Assembly (NCBI GenBank): GCA_002928875.1
Contig: PERO01000004.1
Coordinates: 248,001-312,000, forward strand
Direction: 5' to 3'
Source of the DNA: Methylobacterium sp.
GTDB lineage: Bacteria; Pseudomonadota; Alphaproteobacteria; Rhizobiales; Beijerinckiaceae
DNA: 64,000 nt
In this document: in pieces, positions 17,324-26,660 of the stretch
Layout: each line of letters opens with the position of its first letter
How positions within the stretch are numbered: position 1 is the stretch's first letter
Translations under genes and position numbers: made by a program
Notes under the pieces: model-generated
Told to the model about the DNA's origin: nothing
Databases searched by the model: none
The model's input: only the letters and a program-made list of their open reading frames with translations

Positions 17324-17809
17324 TCAGAGCTGGCACATCAAGGTTTCGGCCGAGGACAGGTCCACCGCGCCGCGTTCCACCTCGATGTTGATCTTCTGGA
17401 CCACGCTGTCCTTCACGAGCATCGAGCAGCGGCGCAGGCGCGTGCCGAAGCCCACGACCGAGATATCCGCATCCAGCCCGGTGGCCTTGGCGAATTCGGC
17501 ATTCCCGTCGGCGAGGAAGCGGATCTTGCCGGCGGCACCGGTCTCCTCTTCCCAGCGCTGCATCACCCAGGGGTCGTTCACGGAAATCACGACGATCTGG
17601 TCGACACCCTTGGCCTTGAAGCTCTCAGCTTCTTTCAGGAAGCCCGGCAGATGCGTCTTATGGCAGGTGGGCGTGAAGGCGCCCGGGACGCCGATGATCA
17701 CGGAGGTCTTGCCGGCGAACACTTCCGCCGTGGTCAGCGGCTTGGGGCCGGCCTCGCCGATCACGAAAAACTTCACATCGGGGAGACGGTCTCCGGCGGC
17801 GATCGGCAT
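17324..17809 (-). CDS. Peroxiredoxin (Prx5/AhpE-like, AhpC-TSA family)
   Basis: 161-residue thiol peroxidase that reduces H2O2 and organic peroxides. The peroxidatic cysteine is in PGAFTPTCHKTHLPGF (about residues 42-57), the Prx5-class signature. Other cysteines lie in RRCSMLV and near the end (LMCQL), either of which might resolve the sulfenic acid. Prx5 members in bacteria are usually recycled by glutaredoxin/glutathione. It is probably cotranscribed with the DsbD-alpha-like gene 59 bp upstream, and converges with rnhA. Confidence 0.92.
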   Translation of the reverse strand: MPIAAGDRLPDVKFFVIGEAGPKPLTTAEVFAGKTSVIIGVPGAFTPTCHKTHLPGFLKEAESFKAKGVDQIVVISVNDPWVMQRWEEETGAAGKIRFLADGNAEFAKATGLDADISVVGFGTRLRRCSMLVKDSVVQKINIEVERGAVDLSSAETLMCQL

Positions 17810-17868
17810 GGGGCACCTCTGGCTGGTCGATCAGGGAACGAGGACCAAGCCTCGCCGTGCCGCCTTGT

Positions 17869-18729
17869 TTATTGTGTAACGCCAGCCTCGTCGAGATGCA
17901 GCATGCCCTCGCGCGGTTCTTTCTTGGAACCGAAGGTGAGCCGAACCGGCCCAAACGTCTTGTCGGCACCGGGCGGAAGCTGGCCCTTCAGTTCGACCCG
18001 GTAATGGCCGGGTGACAGCAGGACGGGTGGCTTGACCAGCAGGTAACCCCGCGATTCGGTGAAGACCGCGAAATCCTCCGGTGCCGCCGGATGGCGGATT
18101 TCCAGCACGAAGCCCGGATTTTCACCCGGAATGCGACTGTCCAGGCGGACCTGGGCGGCGAAATCCTGCGGCGCGAGACGCTTCGGGACGCGCGATTCAG
18201 CGCGGGCGATCGCCTCGATCGCTTCGAGCCCGGCGGGCAGCCCGCCCTCGAGCTTCAGATTGGCCGAGAGCGGAATGCAGGTCGTGCCGCAGACGGCGAA
18301 ATCGAGTTTGAGAACGATCGAAACGGGGCCTGTCCCGGTTTTTCGCGCGGTGAACGGCAGAAGAACGTCGGTCTTGTAGCCCCAGGCCTGGCCGCCTCCG
18401 CCATCGTCGAAAACCGATGGCATGGGAAATTCGACGTTGAAATCCTGCGCGCCCCGGGAGTCCGAGAAATCGAAGGCCGGCGGCAGACCGGAATCGCCCG
18501 GGTTACGCCAATAGGTCTTGTAGCCCGGCATCAGGCGGATGCCGATGCCGCCGCGGATGATCTGATCATCCATCGCCGGCTCGATCATCAGCAGGCGGAC
18601 ACGACCTTCCTGGAAATCCGTCCAGGGTGAAGCCTTTGCCCCGAGCGCAACCGTGGCCGCTCGCGCTCCGGCTGCGGAGGCGGGGGCGAGGGACAGAATG
18701 AGGGCGAGCATTGCGACAATCCAGCGCAT
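17869..18729 (-). CDS. Exported DsbD/ScsB alpha-domain-like protein
   Basis: 286 residues, periplasmic: a signal peptide at 1-20 (MRWIVAMLALILSLAPASAA) followed by two tandem beta-sandwich regions resembling the N-terminal domain of DsbD/ScsB thiol reductases. One CxxxC pair is visible (CGTTCIPLSANLKL, near residue 145), the position of the reactive disulfide in that domain. The membrane electron-transfer and thioredoxin domains of full DsbD are absent, so it needs a partner elsewhere. The start chosen gives the signal peptide; an ATG 20 codons upstream adds a leader that breaks it. It is upstream of the peroxiredoxin on the same strand and divergent from yqgE. Confidence 0.8.
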   Translation of the reverse strand: MRWIVAMLALILSLAPASAAGARAATVALGAKASPWTDFQEGRVRLLMIEPAMDDQIIRGGIGIRLMPGYKTYWRNPGDSGLPPAFDFSDSRGAQDFNVEFPMPSVFDDGGGGQAWGYKTDVLLPFTARKTGTGPVSIVLKLDFAVCGTTCIPLSANLKLEGGLPAGLEAIEAIARAESRVPKRLAPQDFAAQVRLDSRIPGENPGFVLEIRHPAAPEDFAVFTESRGYLLVKPPVLLSPGHYRVELKGQLPPGADKTFGPVRLTFGSKKEPREGMLHLDEAGVTQ

Positions 18730-18854
18730 CCCTTGGATATTGGGCCGGGGGGCATCAAAAACAACCCACGTTGCCGTGAAGAGTTGCAACGCAAAGGCGC
18801 AAAGCCGGTCGCGAACCCCTTGGCAAGCGCGTCCACACTTGCGAAGCTGCGCGC

Positions 18855-19466
18855 ATGAAGCTCGACAAGATCCGCGGCGGTGGCAAGAAGGGGTTTCTCG
18901 ATGGGCATCTGCTCATCGCGATGCCCTCGATCCCCGATGAACGCTTTAGCCGCAGCGTGATCTATATCTGCGCGCATTCCGATGAGGGCGCGATGGGGCT
19001 CGTGATCAATCGCCGGGCGCAGAACTTGAATTTCCCGGAACTGCTCGTGCAGCTCGATCTCATCTCGCGCGATCAGGCGATTCGCCTGCCGCCGAGTGCG
19101 GCGAGCATGGCGGTTCTCTCCGGCGGCCCGGTCGAGCCCACGCGCGGTTTCGTGCTGCATTCGGCGGATTTCGCGATCGAGAACTCGACGCTTCCGGTCT
19201 CGGAGCATATCGGCCTCACGATCACGGTGGATATCCTGAAGGCCATCGCGCGCGGGGAGGGGCCGGACCGGGCGCTGCTCGCGCTGGGATATTCGAGTTG
19301 GGCGGCGGGGCAGCTCGAAACCGAGTTGCAGGCCAATACCTGGCTGCACGGCCCGGCGACGCAGGAATTGCTGTTCGGCACCGATCAGGAACGGAAATAC
19401 GATGCCGCGCTCCGGATGCTGGGCATCGACCCGGTCTTCCTCTCCAGCGAGGCCGGACACGGCTGA
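18855..19466 (+). CDS. YqgE/AlgH family protein (UPF0301)
   Basis: 203 residues of the YqgE/AlgH family, cytoplasmic proteins of unsettled function. The N-terminal signature is clear: [26 protein letters not shown], then [13 protein letters not shown] (about 40-52) and [14 protein letters not shown] (near 95). The last third has [14 protein letters not shown] (near 155), also conserved. The length is normal. It is transcribed divergently from the DsbD-like gene over a 125-bp gap and converges with the EAL gene 6 bp beyond its stop. Confidence 0.93.
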   Translation: MKLDKIRGGGKKGFLDGHLLIAMPSIPDERFSRSVIYICAHSDEGAMGLVINRRAQNLNFPELLVQLDLISRDQAIRLPPSAASMAVLSGGPVEPTRGFVLHSADFAIENSTLPVSEHIGLTITVDILKAIARGEGPDRALLALGYSSWAAGQLETELQANTWLHGPATQELLFGTDQERKYDAALRMLGIDPVFLSSEAGHG

Positions 19467-19472
19467 GGCCGA

Positions 19473-22421
19473 TCAGGCCGCGCTCGACAATCCGATCAGC
19501 TTGCGGGCCTGATCGATGCTGATCGCCGGCCCGAAGACGTAGCCTTGCGCGAACTGGCAGCCGAGCTGGAACAATTCCACGGTATCGGCTTCCGATTCAG
19601 CGCCTTCCGCGACGATATCCATGCCGAGATCCTGCGCGAGGCCCACGATGGAGCGCAGGATGAGCGGCCGCTTGCCGGTCTCGTCGTGCCGCACGAAGCT
19701 CTGGTCGATCTTCAGCGTGTCGAATGGAAAGCGCTGCAGGTAGGAGAGCGAGGAGAAACCGGTGCCGAAATCGTCGAGCGCGAGGCCGGCACCCAGTTCG
19801 CGGGCCTTCTCGAGGATCTGCGCGGCGTATTCGGGGTTTTCCATCACCAGCGTCTCGGTGATCTCGAGCTTCAGCGAGCCGCGCGCGCAAGGATGGCGCA
19901 GCAGCACGTTCTTGAGATCCTGCAGGATATCTTGCCGGATCAGCTGGCGGCTCGAGACATTCACGCTGGCGAAGATCGGCGGATCCACCACCAGCGCCTG
20001 TTGCCAGGCGGCGAGTTCGCGGGCTGTCGTCTCCAGCACGAAAAGGCCGATATCGACGATGAGGCCGGTTTCCTCGGCAATCGAAATGAATTCTCCCGGC
20101 GGCAGACGGCCGAGGCGCGGGTGGTTCCAGCGGATCAGCGCCTCGAATCCGGCAATGGAGCGATCCTCCAGCCGCACGATGGGCTGGAACTGCACCTCGA
20201 GTTCGTTGCGCTCGATGGCGCGACGCAGGTCGTTCGAGAGGCTGAAGCGGTCATGCGGGGTGTTGCGCATCGAGGCGCGGTAGATCTCCACCCGGTCGCG
20301 GCCGGTGCGCTTCGCGTGGATCGAGGCCAGTTCCGCATTGCGGATGAAGGCTTCCTTGTCATTGAGCGACGTTTCGTCGAGCAAAGCCACGCCCACGGAG
20401 CCGGTGAGATAGATCTGCCGCTCGCCATGCGTGATGGGCGTGGACACCGCGCGCCGCACGAGGTCCGCCAGTGCGATCACCCGCTGCGGCTCCTGTTCGG
20501 ACACCACCACCAGCGCGAAACTGTCCCCGGAAATGCGGGCGAGCGTGTCGCCGGCGCGGGCGACGCGCGCGAGGCGCCGCGCGATGGTGAGCAGGATGAT
20601 GTCGCCCGCCGACACGCCGACCGATTCGTTCACCTGCTTGAAGCGGTCGATATCCAGCAGGATCAGCGCCGGCTTGCGGGCGCCCGGACCGCCATGGCGG
20701 GCATTGATGAGCGCGTTTTCGAGCCGATCCAGCATCAGCCGGCGATTGGGCAGGCCGGTCAAGTGGTCGTGGATCGCATCATGAAGCAGGCGATCCTGCG
20801 TGGTGTGCACGGCGGTGACATCGAGGAGGCTGCCGACGATGCGGATCACCTCGCCGTCGCGGTTCACCACGGGCCGCGCCTTCAGGCGATACCAGACGGT
20901 CGAGCCATCGCGCGCCATGAGGCGGAAATCCTGGCCGATCCGCCCGCGTTTCTGCTCGACCATCGCGTCGAGCGCTGCGCGGTAGCGATCGCGGTCGGCC
21001 GGATGGATCACGTTGATGAGCACCGAGGCCCGGCCATCGAGCGCGCCGCGTTCAAGGCCGAGATGCATCTCGAGTTCCGGCGAGAGGTGCAGATGGTCGT
21101 CGCTCACGTCCCAGTCGAACAGCAGGTCGCCGCCGCCCACGAAGGCCAGCGCCTTGCGCTCGGCATCGGGCACCGCGCCGCTGATCACCGCGCCGGAGGA
21201 GAAGACGTTCTGCATCACCGTGAACGCGATCATCAGCACGATCAGCACGAGGCCGCCGAGCAAGGCCGGTGCCGCGACATCGTTCGTGACCTGCCCCGAA
21301 ACCACCAAAGCCGCGCCGGCCACCCAGACGAGCAGCAGGAACCAGGTCGGCACCAGCATGATCGCGCGATCGTAGCGGTGGAAGGCGAGATAGACGATCA
21401 GCACGAAGCCGATCGCGGCGATGGTCGCCATCGAGATGCGCGCGATTCCGGAAGCGACGCCGGGATCGATGCTCGACAAGGCGATCAGCACGCCAAGCAG
21501 GCCAAGCCAGACCAGCGTGATATGCCCGTAACGCGAATGCCAGCGGTTGAGGTTCAGATAGGCGAACAGGAAGACCAGCAGCGTGCCGCCGAGAACCGCC
21601 TCGGCGCCGGCGCGATAGATGTTCTCGACCTCCGGCCGCAGCGCGAAGAACCGGCCGATGAAGCCGAAATCGATGCCGAGATAGACGAGCACCGACCAGG
21701 CCAGCGCCGCCGAGGCCGGGAAGATCAGCGCCGCGCGCAAGGCGAGCACGATGGTGAGGAAGATCGCGAGCAGGCCGGCAATGCCCGTCACGATGCCGCG
21801 ATAGAGCGTCAGCGCATTGAGCTTGTCCTTGTAGACTTCGGGGTCCCAGAGCGTGAGTTCCGGCAGGCGGGTGCCGCGCAACTCGGCCACGAAGGTGACG
21901 ATCGCGCCGGGGTCGAGCGTGATCGCGAAGAGATCGGCTTCTGTGCCCTCCTCGCGCTCGGGGCGGAAGCCATGGCTCGCGGTGATCGCCTCGATGCGCA
22001 CGGATGCAAGGTCGGGCCAGAACACGCCGGAGCCGGTGAGCTTGAAACGCGGCGCCACGAGCACGCGCTCGATCACCTCGTTCGAATCGTTCTGCAGCGC
22101 GAAGGCGATCCAGCGCGGTCGCGCGCCGGTCTCGCGCGCCTGCACCTCGATGCGGCGGACGATGCCATTGGCGTCGCGCGCGGTCTGGATTTCGAGGCGA
22201 TCCTCGCGGGACTGGTAGCTCTGGATCGCCGGCAAGAGATCAATGGCTTCGGATTGCGGCGTGATGCGGATGGCATCGAGCGCATGCGCGGGGGACAGCA
22301 GCGCGAGCAAACCCAGGAGACCAAGCAGGCACGCAAAAACCCCCGCCAAGCGCGTGGCAGGGCGGCGACCCGAAAGGTTCGGAGCCAGCGTCAGCGGGAG
22401 GGAAGCAACGCGCCGCATCAT
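19473..22421 (-). CDS. Membrane PAS-GGDEF-EAL protein, probable c-di-GMP phosphodiesterase with degenerate GGDEF
   Basis: 982 residues. A cleavable or anchored signal (about 20-48) is followed by a periplasmic beta-rich domain (50-200) and seven or so membrane helices (205-410), then PAS (440-560), GGDEF (570-715) and EAL (725-975). The EAL domain looks active: FEALIRW, LEITETLVM, DDFGTGFSSLSYL, K in TLKIDQSFV, and QGYVFGP. The GGDEF active site reads SGDSF (near 630), so cyclase activity is unlikely, yet the inhibitory-site RxxD is kept (RAGD, nine residues earlier). The inferred role is c-di-GMP hydrolysis controlled by an envelope signal. No ribosome site is obvious at the first ATG. Confidence 0.9.
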   Translation of the reverse strand: MMRRVASLPLTLAPNLSGRRPATRLAGVFACLLGLLGLLALLSPAHALDAIRITPQSEAIDLLPAIQSYQSREDRLEIQTARDANGIVRRIEVQARETGARPRWIAFALQNDSNEVIERVLVAPRFKLTGSGVFWPDLASVRIEAITASHGFRPEREEGTEADLFAITLDPGAIVTFVAELRGTRLPELTLWDPEVYKDKLNALTLYRGIVTGIAGLLAIFLTIVLALRAALIFPASAALAWSVLVYLGIDFGFIGRFFALRPEVENIYRAGAEAVLGGTLLVFLFAYLNLNRWHSRYGHITLVWLGLLGVLIALSSIDPGVASGIARISMATIAAIGFVLIVYLAFHRYDRAIMLVPTWFLLLVWVAGAALVVSGQVTNDVAAPALLGGLVLIVLMIAFTVMQNVFSSGAVISGAVPDAERKALAFVGGGDLLFDWDVSDDHLHLSPELEMHLGLERGALDGRASVLINVIHPADRDRYRAALDAMVEQKRGRIGQDFRLMARDGSTVWYRLKARPVVNRDGEVIRIVGSLLDVTAVHTTQDRLLHDAIHDHLTGLPNRRLMLDRLENALINARHGGPGARKPALILLDIDRFKQVNESVGVSAGDIILLTIARRLARVARAGDTLARISGDSFALVVVSEQEPQRVIALADLVRRAVSTPITHGERQIYLTGSVGVALLDETSLNDKEAFIRNAELASIHAKRTGRDRVEIYRASMRNTPHDRFSLSNDLRRAIERNELEVQFQPIVRLEDRSIAGFEALIRWNHPRLGRLPPGEFISIAEETGLIVDIGLFVLETTARELAAWQQALVVDPPIFASVNVSSRQLIRQDILQDLKNVLLRHPCARGSLKLEITETLVMENPEYAAQILEKARELGAGLALDDFGTGFSSLSYLQRFPFDTLKIDQSFVRHDETGKRPLILRSIVGLAQDLGMDIVAEGAESEADTVELFQLGCQFAQGYVFGPAISIDQARKLIGLSSAA

Positions 22422-22476
22422 GGTCGAGTGGTAACGTCCGGTCTTTGTGGCAGCAAGCGCGGCAGGCCCTCAAGGG

Positions 22477-23097
22477 TTAGGATGCGACGGAATTGGACGG
22501 GAAAAGATCCGATTTCAACAGGCCGAACAGCACATGGTCGCGTCGCCGGCCGGCAATGGCGAGATAACCGCGCGCGTAGCCCTCGCGCCGAAACCCGGCC
22601 TTTTCAAGGACGCGAATCGATGCGGCATTCTCCGGTAGGCACGCAGCCTCGAGCCGCTCCAGCCCCAAGGTCCGGAAAGCGAAATCGCTGACGAGCCGCA
22701 CGGAGCGGGTCATGTAGCCATGTCTCGCGAAAGGCTGGCCCATCCAGTAGCCGAGCGTGCCGGTCTGCGCCGCCCGGCGGCGGATGTTCGAGAGCGTGAT
22801 TCCGCCGACGAGCTGCTGGGAGCCGTCCGTCAGGATCAGGAAGGAAAAGCCCGTCTCCTCCGCGGCTTCCTCACGCAGCCGGTCGAGCCGGCGCTTGAAG
22901 GCGAATCGCGTCAGGTCGTCCTCGGGCCAGAGGGGCTCCCACGGGGAAAGGAAGGCGCGGGATTGCGCACGCAGCGCGGCCCAGGCTGGAAAATCCGTCA
23001 TCTCCGGCGCACGCAGAACCACTCCGTTCCCCGCGAGCCGGGGCAGGGTCGGGCGACCGAGGCCCGTGACGCCGTCGAGGAACCAGCGCATCGGCAT
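22477..23097 (-). CDS. GNAT N-acetyltransferase (RimJ-like)
   Basis: 206 residues of the Acetyltransf_3/RimJ type: acetyl-CoA-dependent N-acetylation, often of ribosomal protein N-termini. Visible motifs: LRAPEMTDFPAWAALRAQSRAFL (27-49), LVGGITLSNIRRRAAQTGTLGYWMG (near 100-125) and the C-terminal ENAASIRVLEKAGFRREGYARGYLAIAGR. The start ATG shares one base with the thrC stop (TAATG), so it is coupled to thrC; the reading frame extends much further upstream, but only as the antisense-free alternate frame of thrC. Substrate unknown. Confidence 0.88.
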   Translation of the reverse strand: MPMRWFLDGVTGLGRPTLPRLAGNGVVLRAPEMTDFPAWAALRAQSRAFLSPWEPLWPEDDLTRFAFKRRLDRLREEAAEETGFSFLILTDGSQQLVGGITLSNIRRRAAQTGTLGYWMGQPFARHGYMTRSVRLVSDFAFRTLGLERLEAACLPENAASIRVLEKAGFRREGYARGYLAIAGRRRDHVLFGLLKSDLFPSNSVAS

Positions 23098-24491
23098 TAT
23101 GCCCGGCGTTTGGCCCGGATGAAGGCCTGGAGATCGCCGAGCGCGTTCGGCATCGTCACCATGCGTTCGGGCTCGGTCATCAATTGCGAGAGGCGCGCCG
23201 GCAAGGGCGCGTCGAGACCCGTCATCGCGCGGATCGCCTCGGGGAACTTGGCCGGGGCGGCGGTGGCGAGCACAACCAGCGGCACGGAGGCCGGGAGACC
23301 GGCCTTCGCGGCGGCGATGACGCCGGTGGCCGTGTGCGGCTCCATGAGATAGGCGCTGTCGGCGAGCGTCTGGCGGATGATCCCGGCGACTTCCGGCTCG
23401 CTGCCGCGATGGGCATGAAACTCGGCGCGAATGGCCTTCAGCACCGTCTCCGGCAGGGTGAAGCTGCCGGATTGCCTCAGGCTCTCCATCATCGAGCGCA
23501 CGGCCGCCGCATCCTGGCCCGCGGCCTCGAACAGCAGGCGTTCGAAATTCGAGGAGACCTGGATATCCATGGAGGGCGAGGTGGTCGCTTCCACGCCCCG
23601 CGTCTCGTAGCGGCCGGTGGCGAGTGTGCGGGCGAGGATGTCGTTGGCGTTCGTCGCGACGATCAGCGTCTCGACCGGCAGGCCCATGCGCCGGGCGACA
23701 TGGCCGGCGAAGATGTCCCCGAAATTGCCTGTGGGCACCGCAAAGGCCACCTTGCGATGCGGCGCGCCAAGCGCCACGGCCGCGACGAAATAATAGGTGA
23801 CCTGCGCGACGATCCGCACCCAGTTGATCGAATTCACGCCCGAGAGGCCCACGCTGTCGCGGAAGGCGTGATCGTTGAACAGGCCCTTCACCAGCGCCTG
23901 GCAATCGTCGAAATTCCCGTCGATCGAGAGCGCATGGATATGCGCCTCGCTGGGGGTCGTCATCATCCGGCGCTGCACGTCGGAGACACGGCCGGTGGGG
24001 AAGAGGATGAACACATCCGCCCGCTCGCTCGTGCGGAAGGCCTCGATCGCCGCGCCGCCCGTATCGCCGGAGGTTGCGCCGACAATGGTCGCGCGCTGAC
24101 CCCTCTCTTTCAGCGCATGATCCATCAGGCGCGCGAGCAATTGCATCGCGACATCCTTGAAGGCGAGCGTCGGGCCGTGAAAAAGCTCGAGGATGAAGCG
24201 GTTCGGGCCGATCTGCTGCAGGGGCGTCACGGCATCATGCGCGAAGCTCGCATAGGCCGCCTCGCAAGCCGTTTTCAGCACGTCATCGGGGATCGAGCCG
24301 CCCGTGAACCGGCGGATCACGTCGAACGCGACCGCGTGGAAGGGCTGGCCGGCGAAGGCCGCGATCTCGGCTTTCGAGATCTGCGGCCAGCTTTCCGGCA
24401 GGTAGAGCCCGCCATCGCGCGCGAGGCCGGTCAGCAGGCATTCGGAAAAGTCGAGGGAGGGCGCAAGGCCGCGGGTGGAGATGTAGCGCAT
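23097..24491 (-). CDS. thrC: Threonine synthase
   Basis: PLP enzyme converting O-phosphohomoserine to threonine, completing the route that uses thrB. 464 residues with the N-terminal MRYISTRG and LARDGGLYLPESWP typical of the long bacterial/fungal form, the PLP-lysine segment HGPTLAFKDVAMQ (near 105-117) and the phosphate-binding GATSGDTGGAAIEAF (near 135-150). The length is normal for this subclass. Its stop overlaps the GNAT start by one base. The SURF1 gene lies 18 bp upstream on the same strand, so the leftward oxidase cluster may read through into thrC. Confidence 0.95.
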   Translation of the reverse strand: MRYISTRGLAPSLDFSECLLTGLARDGGLYLPESWPQISKAEIAAFAGQPFHAVAFDVIRRFTGGSIPDDVLKTACEAAYASFAHDAVTPLQQIGPNRFILELFHGPTLAFKDVAMQLLARLMDHALKERGQRATIVGATSGDTGGAAIEAFRTSERADVFILFPTGRVSDVQRRMMTTPSEAHIHALSIDGNFDDCQALVKGLFNDHAFRDSVGLSGVNSINWVRIVAQVTYYFVAAVALGAPHRKVAFAVPTGNFGDIFAGHVARRMGLPVETLIVATNANDILARTLATGRYETRGVEATTSPSMDIQVSSNFERLLFEAAGQDAAAVRSMMESLRQSGSFTLPETVLKAIRAEFHAHRGSEPEVAGIIRQTLADSAYLMEPHTATGVIAAAKAGLPASVPLVVLATAAPAKFPEAIRAMTGLDAPLPARLSQLMTEPERMVTMPNALGDLQAFIRAKRRA

Positions 24492-24508
24492 GGCGGGCGT
24501 TTAGCGGA

Positions 24509-25312
24509 TCAGGTTTCGTCCGTCACGGCGTTTTCATCGCGTCGCCGCCTCTGGCCGAACAGGAACACCCCGGCCACGCCAAGATTGGTGAGCGCCAGGC
24601 TCCACCAGGTGATGGCATATTCGAGGTGGTTGTCCGGAATCGATTTCAGGAGATCCGGCACATCCATGCCAAGTGGCGGCTGGCTCTCCGCGCCCTCCGC
24701 CTCACGATCGAAGGAGGCGGCGAAGGCGAGCGCGGGATGCGATGCCTGCGGCGAGAAGCCGAGATAGCCGGCGATCTCGGGTGTGGAGCGGAAGAAGAAG
24801 GTGCCCTTCGCCGGGTCGTTGTAAGGCGGGAACACGCCTTCGCGCTCGCCGGGCCGCAGAAAGCCGGTCAGCGTCACCAGGCCCGTTGGCGTCTCGATCG
24901 CGGGAATCGCGCCCGAAGGCGGCGTGGGCAGGAAACCGCGATTGACGAGGATCACCACGGGCCGGCAGGCGCTACCCTCGCAGAATTCCGTGTTGAAGGC
25001 GGTGATAACCTGCACGCCGAAGCCGCTCGCCGGCACGCGGCCGAAGCGGTCGCGCTCGCCGGGTTTCGGCGCCGGGCGGGAGGTGCGGATGAAGGCGGTC
25101 TTTTCCGGGCGATAGCGCCCGGTGATGCGCACGCGCTCCCAGAGGCCGGCTTCGGCCAGGGGCTTCGCGGGGCGGCTCGCGGCCTCGGCAATCCGCGCGA
25201 TGAAGGCGCGCTTCTCGCTCCGCCTCTGCCATTGCCAGGCCCCGAGGCTCACGAGCACCAGCGTGCCGATCAGCGTGAAGGCCGAGAACAGGACAAGGCT
25301 GCGGCCGCGCAT
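24509..25312 (-). CDS. SURF1-family cytochrome oxidase assembly protein
   Basis: 267 residues with one membrane helix at each end (residues 6-26 and about 225-245) and a periplasmic domain between, the SURF1 topology. Motifs: LGAWQWQRRSEKRAFI (24-39), the RPVVILVNRGFLP segment (near 130) and the C-terminal NNHLEYAITWWSLALT-like stretch (DNHLEYAITWW). SURF1 helps insert heme a into subunit I of aa3 oxidases. Its ATG overlaps the DUF983 stop by one base (TGATG). It is the last cta-cluster gene before thrC. Confidence 0.92.
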   Translation of the reverse strand: MRGRSLVLFSAFTLIGTLVLVSLGAWQWQRRSEKRAFIARIAEAASRPAKPLAEAGLWERVRITGRYRPEKTAFIRTSRPAPKPGERDRFGRVPASGFGVQVITAFNTEFCEGSACRPVVILVNRGFLPTPPSGAIPAIETPTGLVTLTGFLRPGEREGVFPPYNDPAKGTFFFRSTPEIAGYLGFSPQASHPALAFAASFDREAEGAESQPPLGMDVPDLLKSIPDNHLEYAITWWSLALTNLGVAGVFLFGQRRRRDENAVTDET

Positions 25313-25686
25313 CAATCCGACCTCCGGCCCTGCCCGGCGCGGTTCCGGTATTGCAGGCCGATCATCAGGCCCTTCATGGGGCGCAGCAGGCCAAGGCAGA
25401 CGACGAGCGTCAGTGGCAGAAAAACCATGAGATGCAGCCAGATCGGCGGCTCGTAATGGATTTCGGTCCAGAGTGCGAGGCCGACCACGACAAAACCGGC
25501 GATGAGAATGACGAACACGGCCGGCCCGTCGCCGGAATCGGCGAAGTCGTAATCGAGATGGCAGGCCTCGCAGCGCGGCGCGACCGTCACGAAGCCGGAG
25601 AACAGCCGCCCCTCCCCGCAGCGGGGACAGCGCCCGCGCAAGCCGGCGGAAGCCGCATCCGTCTCGATCCCGCGATAGTCGCTCAT
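25312..25686 (-). CDS. DUF983 zinc-ribbon membrane protein of the cox cluster
   Basis: 124 residues. Residues 17-45 form a treble-clef-like zinc ribbon (CPRCGEG...CEACHLDYDF), followed by two membrane helices (about 55-75 and 82-102). DUF983 genes regularly sit between ctaE and SURF1 in alphaproteobacteria; a role in oxidase assembly is inferred from position, not proven. The start ATG has a strong GTGGAGG ribosome site, placed directly after a terminator hairpin. The stop overlaps the SURF1 ATG. Confidence 0.88.
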   Translation of the reverse strand: MSDYRGIETDAASAGLRGRCPRCGEGRLFSGFVTVAPRCEACHLDYDFADSGDGPAVFVILIAGFVVVGLALWTEIHYEPPIWLHLMVFLPLTLVVCLGLLRPMKGLMIGLQYRNRAGQGRRSD

Positions 25687-25700
25687 GGTGCCTCCACGAA

Positions 25701-25725
25701 AAAGGGCGGCTCGCGGCCGCCCTTT
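25701..25725 (-). terminator. Intrinsic terminator between ctaE and DUF983
   Basis: Leftward AAAGGGCGGC-CGCGA-GCCGCCCTTT, continuing into TTTTTCG. It is a textbook stem with a T run, between the ctaE stop and the DUF983 ribosome site. It may attenuate, rather than end, the cox transcript, because DUF983 and SURF1 follow within 20 bases. Confidence 0.75.
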
Positions 25726-25747
25726 CGACATGGCTGTGAGGATGCGC

Positions 25748-26617
25748 TCAGTGCCCGAGAACGTTCGGCGCGAAGCCGTATTTCGAGCCCCAGACATAGA
25801 TCGCGGCAAAGAGGAACAGCCAGACCACGTCCACGAAGTGCCAGTACCAGGCCGCGAATTCGAAGCCGAGATGCTGCTTCGGCGTGAAATGGCCCTTGTA
25901 GACGCGCGCCAGGCAGACCGCGAGGAAGATGGTGCCCACGAAGACGTGGAAGCCATGGAAGCCGGTCGCCATGTAGAAGGTCGCGCCATAGATGTGGCCC
26001 GAGAAATTGAAGGCCGCATGCGAATACTCGTAGACCTGCACCAGCGAGAACAGCGCGCCGAGCAGGATGGTGAGCCAGAGCGCCTTCTTCACGCCGTCGC
26101 GGTCCCCATGCAGCAACGCGTGGTGCGCCCAGGTCACCGTCGTGCCCGAGGTGAGCAGGATCAGGGTGTTGAAGAGCGGCAATTCCCACGGATTGAAGAC
26201 CGAGATGCCCTTCGGGGGCCACTGGCCGCCGGTCAGTTCGGTGCGGGTGTACTGGATGGCCTCGCCGGTATAGATGGCCGCATCGAAATAGGCCCAGAAC
26301 CACGCGACGAAGAACATCACTTCGGAGGCGATGAAGAGGATCATGCCGTAGCGATGGTGCATCTGCACCACGCGGGTATGGTCGCCGCTCTCGGCCTCGC
26401 GCACCACATCGGCCCACCAGCCATACATCGTGTAGAGCACGCCGATGAGGCCGGCCCAGAAGATCGCGCCACCCATCGGCAGGCCGCCGAGGGTCATCTT
26501 CTTCATCCACATCACGGCGCCGACGGCCATGAAGAAGGCCGAGACCGAGCCGATGAACGGCCAGGGGCTGAGCGGAAGGATGTGGTAATCGTGGTTCTTG
26601 GCGTGCGCGTCGGCCAT
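25748..26617 (-). CDS. ctaE: Cytochrome c oxidase subunit III
   Basis: 289 residues with seven predicted membrane helices, the normal aa3-type subunit III. Conserved segments include [16 protein letters not shown] at the N-terminus, WFWAYFDAA with the helix III residues, [19 protein letters not shown], and [16 protein letters not shown] near the lipid-binding site. It stabilises the proton-pumping core of the oxidase in the inner membrane. It lies downstream of ctaG by 43 bp and is followed by a terminator hairpin. Confidence 0.96.
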   Translation of the reverse strand: MADAHAKNHDYHILPLSPWPFIGSVSAFFMAVGAVMWMKKMTLGGLPMGGAIFWAGLIGVLYTMYGWWADVVREAESGDHTRVVQMHHRYGMILFIASEVMFFVAWFWAYFDAAIYTGEAIQYTRTELTGGQWPPKGISVFNPWELPLFNTLILLTSGTTVTWAHHALLHGDRDGVKKALWLTILLGALFSLVQVYEYSHAAFNFSGHIYGATFYMATGFHGFHVFVGTIFLAVCLARVYKGHFTPKQHLGFEFAAWYWHFVDVVWLFLFAAIYVWGSKYGFAPNVLGH

Positions 26618-26660
26618 CCGAGGCCCCCTTCTTCGTTAGGCGTTCCGGCTCGTTGTCCCG

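Noticed and set aside
19545-22691. 1048-codon open frame opposite the GGDEF-EAL gene
   Set aside because: It mirrors the EAL protein's codons in a GC-rich genome; its translation is rich in His, Arg, Asp and Gln with no domain, while the opposite strand encodes a full PAS-GGDEF-EAL protein.
22477-23904. 475-codon frame as one large acetyltransferase
   Set aside because: The first 269 codons lie in another frame of thrC and have no homology; the GNAT domain begins at the ATG overlapping the thrC stop.
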